From: Paraphotobacterium marinum
Lineage (GTDB): Bacteria; Pseudomonadota; Gammaproteobacteria; Enterobacterales; Vibrionaceae
NCBI RefSeq assembly: GCF_002216855.1
Contig: NZ_CP022356.1
Coordinates: forward strand, 1,054,001-1,118,000
Length of the DNA: 64,000 bases
Direction of reading: 5' to 3'
The notes under the pieces were generated by a model. That model was not told where the DNA came from, made no database searches, and saw only the letters and a program-made list of their open reading frames with translations. Both the position numbers and the translations under genes were made by a program. Below, in pieces: positions 47,000-56,526 of the stretch. Position 1 is the first letter of the stretch. Each line of letters opens with the position of its first letter.

Positions 47000-47947
47000 T
47001 TATAAATACGGATCTGGTTCACCCTCTGGCCTAGTTTTCAAAAATCTTAAAATCCACATATATTGTTCGGGATGCTCTTTTATGTATTCCTCTATACATA
47101 CATTCATTTTTCTTGCATCACTGATATCAGAGGAAGGGAAATTATCAAAGATAGGAGAGAAATTGATTTCAAAAACATTTTCAGATGTATTATACCCAAC
47201 CAATAAAGGTAAGACGATCGAATCTGTAATGCGTGCTAAACGACCAAGACCTGTTAATGTGGCTTTGGTTGTATCAAAAAAATCAACAAATACACTTGAT
47301 TCTGGGCCTAAATCTTCATCAGGTAGGTAGTACCCTATATACTTGTCTTTTTTTATTGATTTAATAAAGGGTTTTATTCCACCACTTCTGAGATAAACTC
47401 TTCCGCCAAATTGAACTCTTTGTTTATGCATTAAGTATTCAAATACGGGATTTCTTTGTTTTTTAGCCATCGCTGATACAGGAAAACCTAAAGAAGCTAA
47501 ATAAATGGCGGGAATGTCAATTGCCCAAGTATGTGGAACAAGCAAAATGATATTCTTCTTCGAAGAAAGAGCCAAATCTAGATATTTTTGGTTATGAACT
47601 TTTACATGTCGATGGAGCCAATTTTTTCCTTTAAAAGAAACGGAAGAAATAGTAAGAAAAAAGCATACTGCTGTAACATATTGTTCAAACAAGATAGATT
47701 CAATTTCTTCAGAGCTTTTTTGTGTAAAACACAATTTTAAGTTTGCTCTGGCTCTCTTATTTACCTTGTTTTTTAATTTTACCAGTCTTTTTGAAATAAA
47801 TTTTGCAAACTTTAACTGTATTGAGTGAGGTAACCAAGAAATTATATTACAAAGCACTAAACTGAACCAAGTTAACCAGTGTTTAGGATACAAGAATTTA
47901 AAACTAAATTTAGGGTTATACGCATTTGGATCAAAGTGACTATTCAT
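47000..47947 (-). CDS. LpxL/LpxM-type lipid A acyltransferase
   Basis: 315 aa inner-membrane acyltransferase of the HtrB/MsbB superfamily, adding secondary acyl chains to Kdo-lipid IVA. N-terminal membrane helix (HWLTWFSLVLCNIISWLPHS), the catalytic HX4D/E motif VPHTWAIDIPAI, and the family pattern MAKKQRNPVFEYLMHKQRVQ and YYLPDEDLG followed by SVFVDFF. Which position it acylates cannot be told. Divergent from ubiC. Confidence 0.9.
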   Translation of the reverse strand: MNSHFDPNAYNPKFSFKFLYPKHWLTWFSLVLCNIISWLPHSIQLKFAKFISKRLVKLKNKVNKRARANLKLCFTQKSSEEIESILFEQYVTAVCFFLTISSVSFKGKNWLHRHVKVHNQKYLDLALSSKKNIILLVPHTWAIDIPAIYLASLGFPVSAMAKKQRNPVFEYLMHKQRVQFGGRVYLRSGGIKPFIKSIKKDKYIGYYLPDEDLGPESSVFVDFFDTTKATLTGLGRLARITDSIVLPLLVGYNTSENVFEINFSPIFDNFPSSDISDARKMNVCIEEYIKEHPEQYMWILRFLKTRPEGEPDPYL

Positions 47948-48098
47948 GAGAATTCTTATTGTTATATTTGTATTGATTATAAATGAGAAACTTTCTCTTG
48001 ACTATCCGCAAAATTGTAAATTTGTTTTTAAAAGATGTTAGATTGACATCTTAGCTGTTCGGGTTTAGTATTTCAGCCAAATATTAATTTGTTTTTAG

Positions 48099-48596
48099 AT
48101 GATGAAATACTTAGAGTTACTAGATAATGGTCATTGGACACCGATAGAATTAAATAATGTAAGCTTGTCATTGAAAACTAAAAATATATTGATAGCAAAC
48201 TCCTCCTTGTCACATATTCTAAAAATGTACTGTAATGTTTTTAGCGTACAATTATTAAATTTACCTGAATCGAACATTTTTGGTATTGAAAAAGAATCAA
48301 TGCTTAAACGTTCTGTTGTTTTAAAAGGTGATGGTGTTGATTGGGTTGTAGCTCAATCTTTTTTTAGAAAAGATGTTAAAGATCTTCAATACCTTCAGTT
48401 AACAAAAAGTAAAGAACCCATCGGTTTTAATATTTTTAAATCTCAAAAAACAAAACGCCAAGATTTGAGGATTTATTCTTTTAAATATCAAGAACAACAT
48501 TTATTAGCTCGTAAATCAACAATAATCTTCCATGAAAATCCTATATATCTCCAAGAAATTTTTTTGAAAGAATGCCCTATATATAATTTAAGTTAA
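48099..48596 (+). CDS. ubiC: chorismate pyruvate-lyase UbiC
   Basis: 165 aa, size of E. coli UbiC. First step of ubiquinone synthesis: chorismate to 4-hydroxybenzoate and pyruvate. Pattern agreement along the chain: SLSHILKMYCNVFSVQLL, LKRSVVLKGDGVDWVVAQSF, EPIGFNIF, LLARKSTIIFHENPIYLQEI and C-terminal FLKECPIY. The Glu of LQEIFL and the Arg of LKRSVV match UbiC active-site residues. No ubiA follows, unlike in E. coli. Sequence is divergent, so moderate certainty. Confidence 0.75.
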   Translation: MMKYLELLDNGHWTPIELNNVSLSLKTKNILIANSSLSHILKMYCNVFSVQLLNLPESNIFGIEKESMLKRSVVLKGDGVDWVVAQSFFRKDVKDLQYLQLTKSKEPIGFNIFKSQKTKRQDLRIYSFKYQEQHLLARKSTIIFHENPIYLQEIFLKECPIYNLS

Positions 48597-48793
48597 ATAA
48601 TTTGATATAGATCCTTGAAAATATTTGAATTTTTGATCTTTTAGTCTTGAATTTTTATTAATTTGATGAAAATATACACATATTGTTAATTTAATAAGCC
48701 GTAAATTTTTAAACAATTTACAACCCGATTAACAACAATAAAATCAGTAGTCTTAATTTATTTCAAGGATGTTTTAATTTTAAGAGGTGTTTT

Positions 48794-49528
48794 ATGTTAA
48801 ATGGTAAAGTATGTATTGTAACAGGCGGTGCTCAGGGTATTGGGAAATGTATTGCTGAAACTTTTTTAAAAAATCATGCTAAAGCAGTATATGTTTGCGA
48901 TATGAATATCAGTGAATTATCTGATATGAAAGCAAAATATTCGAATCTATATCCTGTAGAGCTTAATGTAACCGATAGAAATGGAGTAGCTCAGTTTGTT
49001 CATGGCGTGATGCAAGAGCAAGGACATATTGATGTTTTGATAAATAATGCAGGTATTACAAGAGATAATCTTTTGGATAAGATGTCTGAACAAGAATGGG
49101 ATTTAGTTTTAGACGTTAATCTTAAAGGTATTTTTAATATGACACAACTTGTTGCGCCAATTATGGTTGAACAAAACGCAGGCTCGATTGTTTCTATGTC
49201 TTCAATTGTGGGTACAGATGGTAACATAGGTCAAACGAATTATGCTGCTTCTAAGGGTGGGTTAATTGCAATGAGTAAAAGTTGGGCGAAGGAGTTTGCT
49301 AGAAAAGGAGCGCAGGTCAGGGTTAATTGTATTGCACCAGGATTTGTAGAAACACCAATGACAGTTAATTTGCCAGAAAAAGTAATAAGCTACATGAAAG
49401 GGAAAACCCCTTTGGGTAGAATGGGGAAACCTGAAGATATCGCAAATGGCGTCCTATTTTTGTCATCTGAACAATCAGCATTCATAACGGGACAAGTTTT
49501 AAAAATTGATGGTGGTTTAGTTATTTAA
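48794..49528 (+). CDS. fabG: 3-oxoacyl-ACP reductase FabG-like SDR
   Basis: 244 aa short-chain dehydrogenase. NAD(P) site [28 protein letters not shown], catalytic Ser in [17 protein letters not shown], Tyr-Lys in YAASKGG, and C-terminal [15 protein letters not shown]. [18 protein letters not shown] wording is typical of FabG (fatty-acid cycle) and PhaB; other SDRs are possible because it is not in a fab cluster here. AAGAGG before the ATG. Confidence 0.85.
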   Translation: MLNGKVCIVTGGAQGIGKCIAETFLKNHAKAVYVCDMNISELSDMKAKYSNLYPVELNVTDRNGVAQFVHGVMQEQGHIDVLINNAGITRDNLLDKMSEQEWDLVLDVNLKGIFNMTQLVAPIMVEQNAGSIVSMSSIVGTDGNIGQTNYAASKGGLIAMSKSWAKEFARKGAQVRVNCIAPGFVETPMTVNLPEKVISYMKGKTPLGRMGKPEDIANGVLFLSSEQSAFITGQVLKIDGGLVI

Positions 49529-49611
49529 AGCAAATATTTACTGAAAAAATGCATTTTTTTTACATAAATATTAAACTAGATAATAAATAACATTTGATTA
49601 ATGTGTGAGTG

Positions 49612-51230
49612 ATGCAACTTTTAAAACAATTTGAAGTATTATTCCTAAATTATAAAGGGTTACATACTCGCACTAATGTCCATGAAATTTCTAATTTATT
49701 AAATTGCTCTTTGAGAAATGCTAGAAATGTTCTTAAAAATTAGATAATGCTGGCTGGATCAAATGGAGTCCCGCGATTGGAAGAACGCATGTTTCTGAAT
49801 TAGAGTTTTTAGAAACACTTATTTCACTTCAACGCAAACAAGTACTGGATCTTCTGATTAGAAATGACTATCGTCAAATTGATAAGAGTTTTATTCTAAA
49901 AAATAAATTTAACTTTGATGAGGTTTGGTTAGAACAATATCTAGGTCAAGTTTCAATTTATCGTCTACCAATTAAATTTTCGCAGTTTCATATAACTCAA
50001 TTTAAAACTAAAAGTTTATCAGATCAAAATCTCCTTGATAAATTTGTATTTAATAATTTAGTTTCTTTAGATCTAAAAAGCGGTAATATTAAGCCTCATT
50101 TATGTGATAAGTTTGAGCTTTTATCAGATCAAGTTACTTGGCGATTTTATTTAAGGAAAAATATTTTCTGTCATGATGGACGCATTCTTAATACCTTGAG
50201 TGTTTTGAAAGCATTACAACACAATCTTCATAATAATATGATTTATAAACATATTGTTGATATGAATGCCAAAAAAAACTGGATTGATTTTACTTTAAAG
50301 CACAAAGATTTAATGTTCCCTTTTCTAATGACACGTCCTGAAGCAACTATTAGAATGATAGGATTAGATGGCGAGCTAATTGGAACAGGCCCCTATGTTT
50401 ATAAAGAAAGTACGAATCAAGTCATTTCTTTTCAATTATTTGAACATTTTTATAATTTATCTCCGTCTTATGATGAAATAGAATTAATTAATTTAGATAA
50501 TAAGTTTTTTAATATGTTAGAAACACTTAATCATGATAGGGTTGGATTTATTCGGAAGAACTATTCTCAGTTAAATGGAAGTGGGATAATTTATATGTTT
50601 ATTAATCAAAACAATCCAAATATACAATGTTTGCATGAGTTGTTAAGCCCAGAATGCTTAATTCAAACAAATCCAAACTTAATTTCGAAATACAAGCTTC
50701 AAAACTCCTTTTTCTTTGATAAAAACGATGATTTACATTCAGATATGATTGAAGTAAATGAACCTACTCTAATAAATAACAAACAAGTTATTAAAATTGG
50801 ATTTTTTAAAGATCGTCTTGTTGATCATGACATTGCTGAAACTTGTCAAAAATACTTACGTTCAATGGGTTTTCATGTATCTTTAGTTAAATTAGATTAT
50901 ATCAAATTTTTAAATCAAAATTCTGCAGATGCCTTTGATGTTTTAATTACAAGCAGCTATTACTGTAAATTAATCGATTTAATGTATGAAATTAACCTAA
51001 TATTAAGAGCACTGGATGCATCTAATAATATGGAAAATACCAAATTATTAAATGATTTTTTGCAGAATAATTCACGAGCAGAAGTAACTGCCAAACAATT
51101 AAATGATTGTTTTTATCAATTAATGGAACAAAAAATTTGTAAGCCTCTATTTCATCAGAAGAAGTTAAATTACATTTTAATTCCTGAAATAAACTTAACT
51201 TTAAGGGAAATAGATCCAACTTTTGTCTAA
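49612..51230 (+). pseudogene. sgrR: SgrR-type regulator with solute-binding domain, one frameshift
   Basis: SgrR family: N-terminal winged HTH followed by a periplasmic-binding-protein-like domain; in E. coli it activates sgrS under sugar-phosphate stress. ATG 49612 begins MQLLKQFEVLFLNYKG and an HTH (NVHEISNLLNCSLRNARNVL), then meets a stop. Adding one A in the run 49735-49739 gives KKLDNAGWIKWSPAIGRTHV and an open frame to 51230, about 540 aa. Matching blocks include WRFYLRKNIFCHDGR, LIGTGPYVYKESTNQVISFQ and FQLFEHFYNLSPSYDEIE. No sgrS/sgrT or thiamine-transport genes lie beside it. Confidence 0.85.
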
Positions 51231-51319
51231 AAATTCTAACATTAACAACTAAAATCAATATATTTCTTATTTTAATTTCTTTATAATTAAAAAACATTAA
51301 AATTCTTGCACATCCCTTT

Positions 51320-52750
51320 ATGAAATCAATTCTAACAATATGTTTTAGTTTACTCTTTTTACCATTTTATTCTTATGCTAGTACTCAGAACCTAAGTTAT
51401 AACTTTACAAACAGTTGGGTAGGTTACATTTGTGTTGGTATTTTTGTTATCGCTTATATTTTTGTGATGTTTGAAGAAAAACTTCAATTAAAAAAATCGA
51501 AACCAGTATTGTTAGCTGCGGGGTTAATTTGGCTCATTATTGGATTTTATTTTTCATCGAAAGGATTAAGTGAAGTTGCACGTGATGTTTTAAAGCATAA
51601 TTTAGAAGAATATGCAGAGCTATTACTTTTTCTGTTGGTGGCTATGACTTACATAAGTGCAATGGAAGAACGCAGGGTCTTTGATAAATTAAAAGCTTGG
51701 CTCATTGAGAAAGAATTTTCTTACACAAAACTTTTTTGGATCACTGGGATCTTATCTTTTTGTATCTCACCCATTGCTGATAACCTAACAACTGCACTCT
51801 TAATGTGTGCAGTTGTTTTGAAAGTTGGAAAAGGTAACTTAAAGTTTATTAATTTAGCTTGCATTAATATAGTATTAGCTGCTAATGCTGGTGGTGCATT
51901 TAGCCCATTTGGTGATATTACCACTCTAATGGTTTGGCAAGATAGACATGCAACCTTTTTCCAATTCTTTTATTTGTTTATTCCTGCAGTTGTAAATTAT
52001 ATGATTCCTGCATTAATCATGTCCTTTTTCATATCCAAAGAAACTCCATTAAAAACAATAGAAAATGTTGAGTTAAAAAGAGGTGCTAAACGCATTATTG
52101 CTTTATTTTTAGTAACTGTTTGTACATCAGTCTTTTTTCACGCAGCGCTTGATTTGCCGCCAGCAATCGGCATGATGATGGGCTTGGCATATCTTCAATT
52201 ATTTGGATTTTTCTTACAGAAAACGTTACCAAAATCATTAGAAAAAAAGAAGAATTTAGCTAGATTAAATAATGATATGGATAAATTAGAAAGATTAGGA
52301 TCAGTGGTTCCTTTTGATGTCTTTAAAAGGATTTCATTGGCTGAATGGGATACTTTACTCTTTTTTTATGGAGTCGTATTAAGTGTTGGCGGTTTGAGCC
52401 TTCTTGGTTATTTAAGCGTCTTATCTAATGTTATGTATACTCATTGGAATCCAATCTATGCAAATTCTTTAGTTGGGATTATTTCGGCCATAATTGATAA
52501 TATCCCGGTTATGTTCGCAGTACTTTCAATGGAACCACATATGAGCTTGGGTAATTGGTTATTAATCACTTTAACAGCAGGTGTAGGGGGTAGTTTATTG
52601 TCCATTGGATCGGCAGCAGGTGTGGCCTTAATGGGAGCGGCTCATGGCAAATATACCTTCATGGGACATTTAAAGTGGACGCCCGTTATTTTCTTAGGAT
52701 ATGTTGCCAGCATTATTACCCATCTATTTATAAACGCCAATTTATTTTAA
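51320..52750 (+). CDS. nhaD: NhaD-type Na+/H+ antiporter
   Basis: 476 aa with a cleavable-looking N-terminal segment (FSLLFLPFYSYAS) and about 12 membrane helices of the ion-transporter superfamily. Conserved charged-residue regions: ITGILSFCISPIADNLTTAL, NAGGAFSPFGDITTLMVWQ and SAIIDNIPVMFAVL (Asp-Asn in the second half), then GSLLSIGSAAGVALMG. Exports Na+ or Li+ in exchange for protons; common in marine and alkali-tolerant bacteria. Followed by a good terminator. Confidence 0.92.
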   Translation: MKSILTICFSLLFLPFYSYASTQNLSYNFTNSWVGYICVGIFVIAYIFVMFEEKLQLKKSKPVLLAAGLIWLIIGFYFSSKGLSEVARDVLKHNLEEYAELLLFLLVAMTYISAMEERRVFDKLKAWLIEKEFSYTKLFWITGILSFCISPIADNLTTALLMCAVVLKVGKGNLKFINLACINIVLAANAGGAFSPFGDITTLMVWQDRHATFFQFFYLFIPAVVNYMIPALIMSFFISKETPLKTIENVELKRGAKRIIALFLVTVCTSVFFHAALDLPPAIGMMMGLAYLQLFGFFLQKTLPKSLEKKKNLARLNNDMDKLERLGSVVPFDVFKRISLAEWDTLLFFYGVVLSVGGLSLLGYLSVLSNVMYTHWNPIYANSLVGIISAIIDNIPVMFAVLSMEPHMSLGNWLLITLTAGVGGSLLSIGSAAGVALMGAAHGKYTFMGHLKWTPVIFLGYVASIITHLFINANLF

Positions 52751-52770
52751 AATGGATCAATTTTGGAGCA

Positions 52771-52797
52771 GTGCCTTATTTTAGGGCATTTTTTTAT
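52771..52797 (+). terminator. nhaD terminator
   Basis: GTGCCT, TATTTT loop, AGGGCAT with a following run of seven T, 20 bases after the nhaD stop. Confidence 0.85.
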
Positions 52798-52887
52798 TTA
52801 TAATCAATTGATTTTATTGGTTTTTTTTTGGCATCAAGTTTGCATAATAATTTATGAGCTTTATTCATTTTTCTGGAGGGTTCAATT

Positions 52888-53189
52888 ATGTTTGAAAGAA
52901 GCCAACAATATAAACTATTAAAAAATGCCAGAAGAAAAAACGTACACATTAAGATTAATCCATTAGGTTATTTAACACTTGAATTAAAAAATGGTAACAA
53001 AAGATATTTAAAAGCAAAATTTGAAGATATTCATTTCACACATGGCAAGCAGTCGACCAAGGTAAGAGTCAAGCCTCAATCTGATAAAAAAGATTGGCTC
53101 ATTCATTTAGAGCATCAAGATGCACAAGATTTAAAAATAAAATCAAAGAAGCTGAAGATGACTTTGAAAGTTTGATGGATCAGTTATAA
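52888..53189 (+). CDS. small basic protein, paralogue of next gene, 3' frameshift
   Basis: As written the frame ends at 53175 (95 aa). If the A run 53133-53137 had one more base, the C terminus would read DLKNKIKEAEDDFESLMDQL and stop at 53187-53189, which matches the acidic tail of the next gene (ELKCLMDEAEEELETLMCDL). The shared core is NPLGYLTLELKNGNKRYLKA with KFEDIHF and a C-terminal helix LEHQDAQDL. CTGGAGG precedes the ATG. No known family; a small beta-rich domain with a helical tail. Confidence 0.65.
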
Positions 53190-53245
53190 ACTTATAAGTC
53201 TAGGGAAATATTGTTTGTATTTGATAAGTAGTTTTCGAGGTTTAT

Positions 53246-53551
53246 ATGATTATTAAATCACGTCGATATGTTATTCAGGGAAAAATAAAATTGCCTTCAC
53301 AAGTTATGGTTAACCCAACAGGCGAGATTACCGTACTAATTCAAGATCAAAATAGAAGACTAGAAGCGAGTTTTGAAGATGTTATTTTTCAACGTAAAAA
53401 ACATACCACTGCACTGAAATGTAAAAATTGCAATTCTACCTCGAAACGTTGTAAATGGGTCTTAGAGCTTAATCATGAAGATGCATACGAATTAAAATGT
53501 TTAATGGATGAAGCTGAAGAAGAGCTTGAAACGTTAATGTGTGACCTATAA
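53246..53551 (+). CDS. small protein with Cys cluster, paralogue of previous gene
   Basis: 101 aa: VNPTGEITVLIQDQNRRLEA, SFEDVIFQRKK, then KCKNCNSTSKRCKW (three or four Cys, possibly metal-binding, absent from the paralogue), ELNHEDAYELK and an acidic tail DEAEEELETLMCDL. GAGGTT precedes the ATG. Tandem duplication with divergence. Function unknown. Confidence 0.65.
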   Translation: MIIKSRRYVIQGKIKLPSQVMVNPTGEITVLIQDQNRRLEASFEDVIFQRKKHTTALKCKNCNSTSKRCKWVLELNHEDAYELKCLMDEAEEELETLMCDL

Positions 53552-53623
53552 TTATAATGGATTTGTTTTTAAGTACTTATGGTCTAATCTTAAAAGATAA
53601 TTTGTTTTATTAGAGAAATAAAT

Positions 53624-53764
53624 ATGAATATTTTTAATTTAGATGCAGATTTCAGAATTGATGAGCTTTTACATGATCCAGAGCATAAACATATTTTTGG
53701 TGTTGAAATGAAAGATAGTGAACTAGTTGACTACAATCAAAATGAACTTGTGGATAGAAAATAG
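53624..53764 (+). CDS. small acidic protein, 46 aa
   Basis: ATG 53624 with TTAGAGAAATAA upstream. MNIFNLDADFRIDELLHDPE, then HKHIFGVEMKDSELVDYNQN and VDRK. Acidic, His-containing, no membrane segment. Third small gene in a row after nhaD; too short for family assignment. Confidence 0.45.
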   Translation: MNIFNLDADFRIDELLHDPEHKHIFGVEMKDSELVDYNQNELVDRK

Positions 53765-53823
53765 TTTATTAAATGAATGTAACTAAAGATAATATTTAAA
53801 ATTAACTCTTGTCTTGTAAAATA

Positions 53824-53852
53824 AGCACCATGTTAATTGTTAGGCATGGTGC
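53824..53852. terminator. terminator of omp B
   Basis: AGCACCATG (53824-53832) and CATGGTGCT (53844-53852) form a perfect 9-bp stem with an 11-base loop, followed on the minus strand by TATTTT. Confidence 0.8.
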
Positions 53853-53860
53853 TATAAAGT

Positions 53861-54508
53861 TTAAAATTTATAATTTACACCGACGAATATATTGTTTGTT
53901 TGCAATACAAGGTCTCCGTCATCAAAATCATTACCGATGTCCTTACCAGATGTGTCTCCATCTATGTAAGTATAAGTAGCTTCCAAAGAAAATTGCTCGG
54001 TTAGGTTAAAGCCAGCACCCAGACTACCGGTAAATTTCCAAGCATCCTGATTTTGTTTGAAAGATTTACCTTGAATGTTCTCTTTAGTCTCCCCATTGAC
54101 ATAAGCTACACCAGCTTTAGCAAATAAATAGAAATCATCATTTATGGGAAATTGAGCTCTTGCGACTAGAGGAATATAGTAATCATTTTCATATTTAACA
54201 CTAGCATTAATACCAAGAGCATTAAGACTATATTTAGGTGAGTACCCAAACATACCAATACCAATTTCAGGACCAAGTAAAAAATAATCTGTTATCGGAA
54301 ATAATACTCCACCATTAATTTCACCGACAAATCCATCATCATCTTTTTTGTTAAAACCATAGCTTTGCCCAGCCGCAGTAGTAATATCGGCGTCTGGTAA
54401 GTCAGTAAAAGAGTAACCCACTTGAGCACCTATATATGGTACTGGATCAGCATAAGCTACTCCGGCCATTCCAGTGCATAATGCAATGCCTAATAACGTT
54501 TTTTTCAT
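53861..54508 (-). CDS. small beta-barrel outer-membrane protein B
   Basis: 215 aa. Signal peptide (KKTLLGIALCTGMAGVAYA), strands such as PYIGAQVGYSFTDLPDADI, YFLLGPEIGIGMFGYSP, FYLFAKAGVAYVNGETKEN and FSLEATYTYIDGD, and terminal NNIFVGVNYKF. Same architecture and many shared motifs with the 187-aa protein downstream on the sequence (GAGFNLTEQ / GAGYNLSQN, ATYTYIDGD / ASYNYVDGD). A duplicated pair of barrel proteins. Confidence 0.82.
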   Translation of the reverse strand: MKKTLLGIALCTGMAGVAYADPVPYIGAQVGYSFTDLPDADITTAAGQSYGFNKKDDDGFVGEINGGVLFPITDYFLLGPEIGIGMFGYSPKYSLNALGINASVKYENDYYIPLVARAQFPINDDFYLFAKAGVAYVNGETKENIQGKSFKQNQDAWKFTGSLGAGFNLTEQFSLEATYTYIDGDTSGKDIGNDFDDGDLVLQTNNIFVGVNYKF

Positions 54509-54787
54509 AATGTATACCTTGTTTATTTGTGAATTTATTTCAAAAAATCAATAACAAAAAATTATCGATTTATAAAATTAAAATTAGCAAATAAAAAATA
54601 ATGTGCAAATAGAAAAATTTTATTTATGCGATTTATATCGCGTAAGCTTAGATGTTTGAAATATGTCTTATGAAGATAACTAATTGAAAATAATATTTAT
54701 TTTAAAGAATGAATTTCTATTCAAATATCAGTATCAACTTTGAGATTTTAAAAGAAAAAAGGCTTGTGGTATGAACTTTATTAAAGC

Positions 54788-54816
54788 TAACTGGAGGTGA
54801 GTATTGACTCCAGTCA
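54788..54816 (-). terminator. hairpin after omp C
   Basis: ACTGGAG (54790-54796) and CTCCAGT (54808-54814) with an 11-base loop, about 22 bases after the omp C stop on the minus strand. Confidence 0.6.
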
Positions 54817-54835
54817 TAAGAAATTTCAAATATTA

Positions 54836-55399
54836 TTAGAAGCTGTAATTTACACCAACTGAAACATTTTGGAAACGAGATGTATTATTTTTTCGTGTGT
54901 TTGAATTATCTATGTCATCACCATCTACATAATTATAAGAGGCTTCAAGCGCTAAGTTTTGAGATAGGTTATATCCAGCACCTAAACCAAAAGATGCATG
55001 CCAATCGCTATTATCATAACTCAGACCAGAATCCTTTTGAGTTTGGCTGACATACGTGATACCAGCTTTACCAAAAAAATACAGTTCATTACTAACTTGC
55101 CATTGTAGTTTAGCCATAACTGGAACATAGTAATTTGTATCTAGCTTCCAACCAGCTTCTTTAGGGCTATAAAAGTTAGTTCCTAATCCCATTTCAGGAC
55201 CTAAAGATAAGCTACTTGTTAAAGGAAATAAATAGCCAGCATGGATGTCGCCACTTAAACCATTATCATGACTACTCTTATTACCTAAGTTCATCCAGGA
55301 ATATCCGCCTTGAACACCGACATAAGGGCCTACTCCACTTGCAGATGCAGTTCCAACAAAGCCAGCTATCAATGCTGTAGCTAATAGAATTTTTTTCAT
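54836..55399 (-). CDS. small beta-barrel outer-membrane protein C
   Basis: 187 aa. Signal peptide (KKILLATALIAGFVGTASA), then PYVGVQGGYSWMNLGNKSSH, LSLGPEMGLGTNFYSP, LYFFGKAGITYVSQTQ, GLGAGYNLSQNLALEASYNY and C-terminal FQNVSVGVNYSF. Paralogue of omp B. AAGGATA before the ATG. Predicted eight-stranded barrel; function unknown (adhesion or membrane stability are typical roles for this fold). Confidence 0.82.
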   Translation of the reverse strand: MKKILLATALIAGFVGTASASGVGPYVGVQGGYSWMNLGNKSSHDNGLSGDIHAGYLFPLTSSLSLGPEMGLGTNFYSPKEAGWKLDTNYYVPVMAKLQWQVSNELYFFGKAGITYVSQTQKDSGLSYDNSDWHASFGLGAGYNLSQNLALEASYNYVDGDDIDNSNTRKNNTSRFQNVSVGVNYSF

Positions 55400-55558
55400 A
55401 AAAATATCCTTGATTATTTTGTACGTTGTTTTTTATCTGTGTTTATATTAACTAAAATTAAGTAAATTTCAACGAATAAGTATAATTTATACTTCCAAAA
55501 TAAGTTTGGTTAAGGAGTTATTAAGTTAAGTGTCGAATATGTTAAAGATGGGGAAAGG

Positions 55559-55581
55559 AATCCCGAAGGGACTTCGGGATT
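55559..55581. terminator. hairpin after iron/2-oxoglutarate oxygenase gene
   Basis: AATCCCGAAG (55559-55568), loop GGA, CTTCGGGATT (55572-55581): perfect 10-bp GC-rich stem 15 bases after the oxygenase stop. Confidence 0.78.
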
Positions 55582-55596
55582 TTAAAAGAAATTGGA

Positions 55597-56436
55597 TTAT
55601 TTCACACCCAATTGTTGTAATCGTTCTTGTAAATATGATTGGGCGGTGTATCTTTCGGATAAAATAACATCTGGTCTTGGGTGTAAAAACAAGGGTAAAG
55701 AAATTCTAGATTTATCAGAGCCTTTACCAGTAGGATTAATGACGCGATGAGAAGTTGAAGGATAATAGCCTTGAGTTGTCTCTTGGAGCATATCGCCTAT
55801 ATTAACGATTAGCGTACCAAAATCAGAGGGCACGTCAATCCATTCGCCTGACTTTGTTTTGACCTGAAGTCCCGGCTCATTTGAGGCTGGGAGTATTGTA
55901 ATTAAATTGATATCTTCATGTGCCGCAGCACGAATTGCACCAGGCTCTTCGTCTCCCTTCATTGGAGGGTAGTGAAGTACCCTTAAAAGAGACTGACTAC
56001 TGTTTTCTATCATTTCTGTTAGAGGTTGAGAAAAATGCTGCTTGATATTTTCAGGCGTATTATCTTCAATTTTTTGAAGTAAATCTTTAGCAAATAGAAT
56101 TGTTGTGTCGTAGTAATCTAAAATTTCATGTCGCAATTGATTTGGAATTTGACCCCACGGATAGATGTGAAAATATTCTTTAATATCCTTTACAGTATGA
56201 TTTTTAGCAACTTCTGAAATAGAAGACGGAAAAAAACCATCTTGAGTGTCTTTATTAAAAATAAAGTTATTTTTCTCATCAGTGTTAAAAAAATTGGCCC
56301 AGTTTTGATAAATCGTTTGTACTTTATTTTTAGAAATGGGATGATTTTTAATTACACCAAAACCTGTTTCTTTTAAAGACTCAGCAAAATCTTTGCCGAA
56401 ATTTTCAGAATTATAATCTATTGCTTGTAGTATCAT
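55597..56436 (-). CDS. isopenicillin N synthase-like Fe(II)/2-oxoglutarate oxygenase
   Basis: 279 aa. N-terminal DIOX_N-type domain (FAESLKETGFGVIKNHPIS), catalytic HxD in AAHEDINLITILPASNEPGL, distal His in TSHRVINPTG, and the Arg of SRISLPLF that binds 2-oxoglutarate: the 2-His-1-carboxylate site is complete. Substrate unknown; bacterial members act on many small molecules. Divergent from an MFS gene 90 bases away, which may move the substrate or product. Confidence 0.87.
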   Translation of the reverse strand: MILQAIDYNSENFGKDFAESLKETGFGVIKNHPISKNKVQTIYQNWANFFNTDEKNNFIFNKDTQDGFFPSSISEVAKNHTVKDIKEYFHIYPWGQIPNQLRHEILDYYDTTILFAKDLLQKIEDNTPENIKQHFSQPLTEMIENSSQSLLRVLHYPPMKGDEEPGAIRAAAHEDINLITILPASNEPGLQVKTKSGEWIDVPSDFGTLIVNIGDMLQETTQGYYPSTSHRVINPTGKGSDKSRISLPLFLHPRPDVILSERYTAQSYLQERLQQLGVK

Positions 56437-56526
56437 TTTAAAATTGTATGTGTTATAAAGATGTCTTAAATGATATCACAAATAATAAAAAAACGCTTTC
56501 TTAAAATAAAAATACAAGATTTGAAA

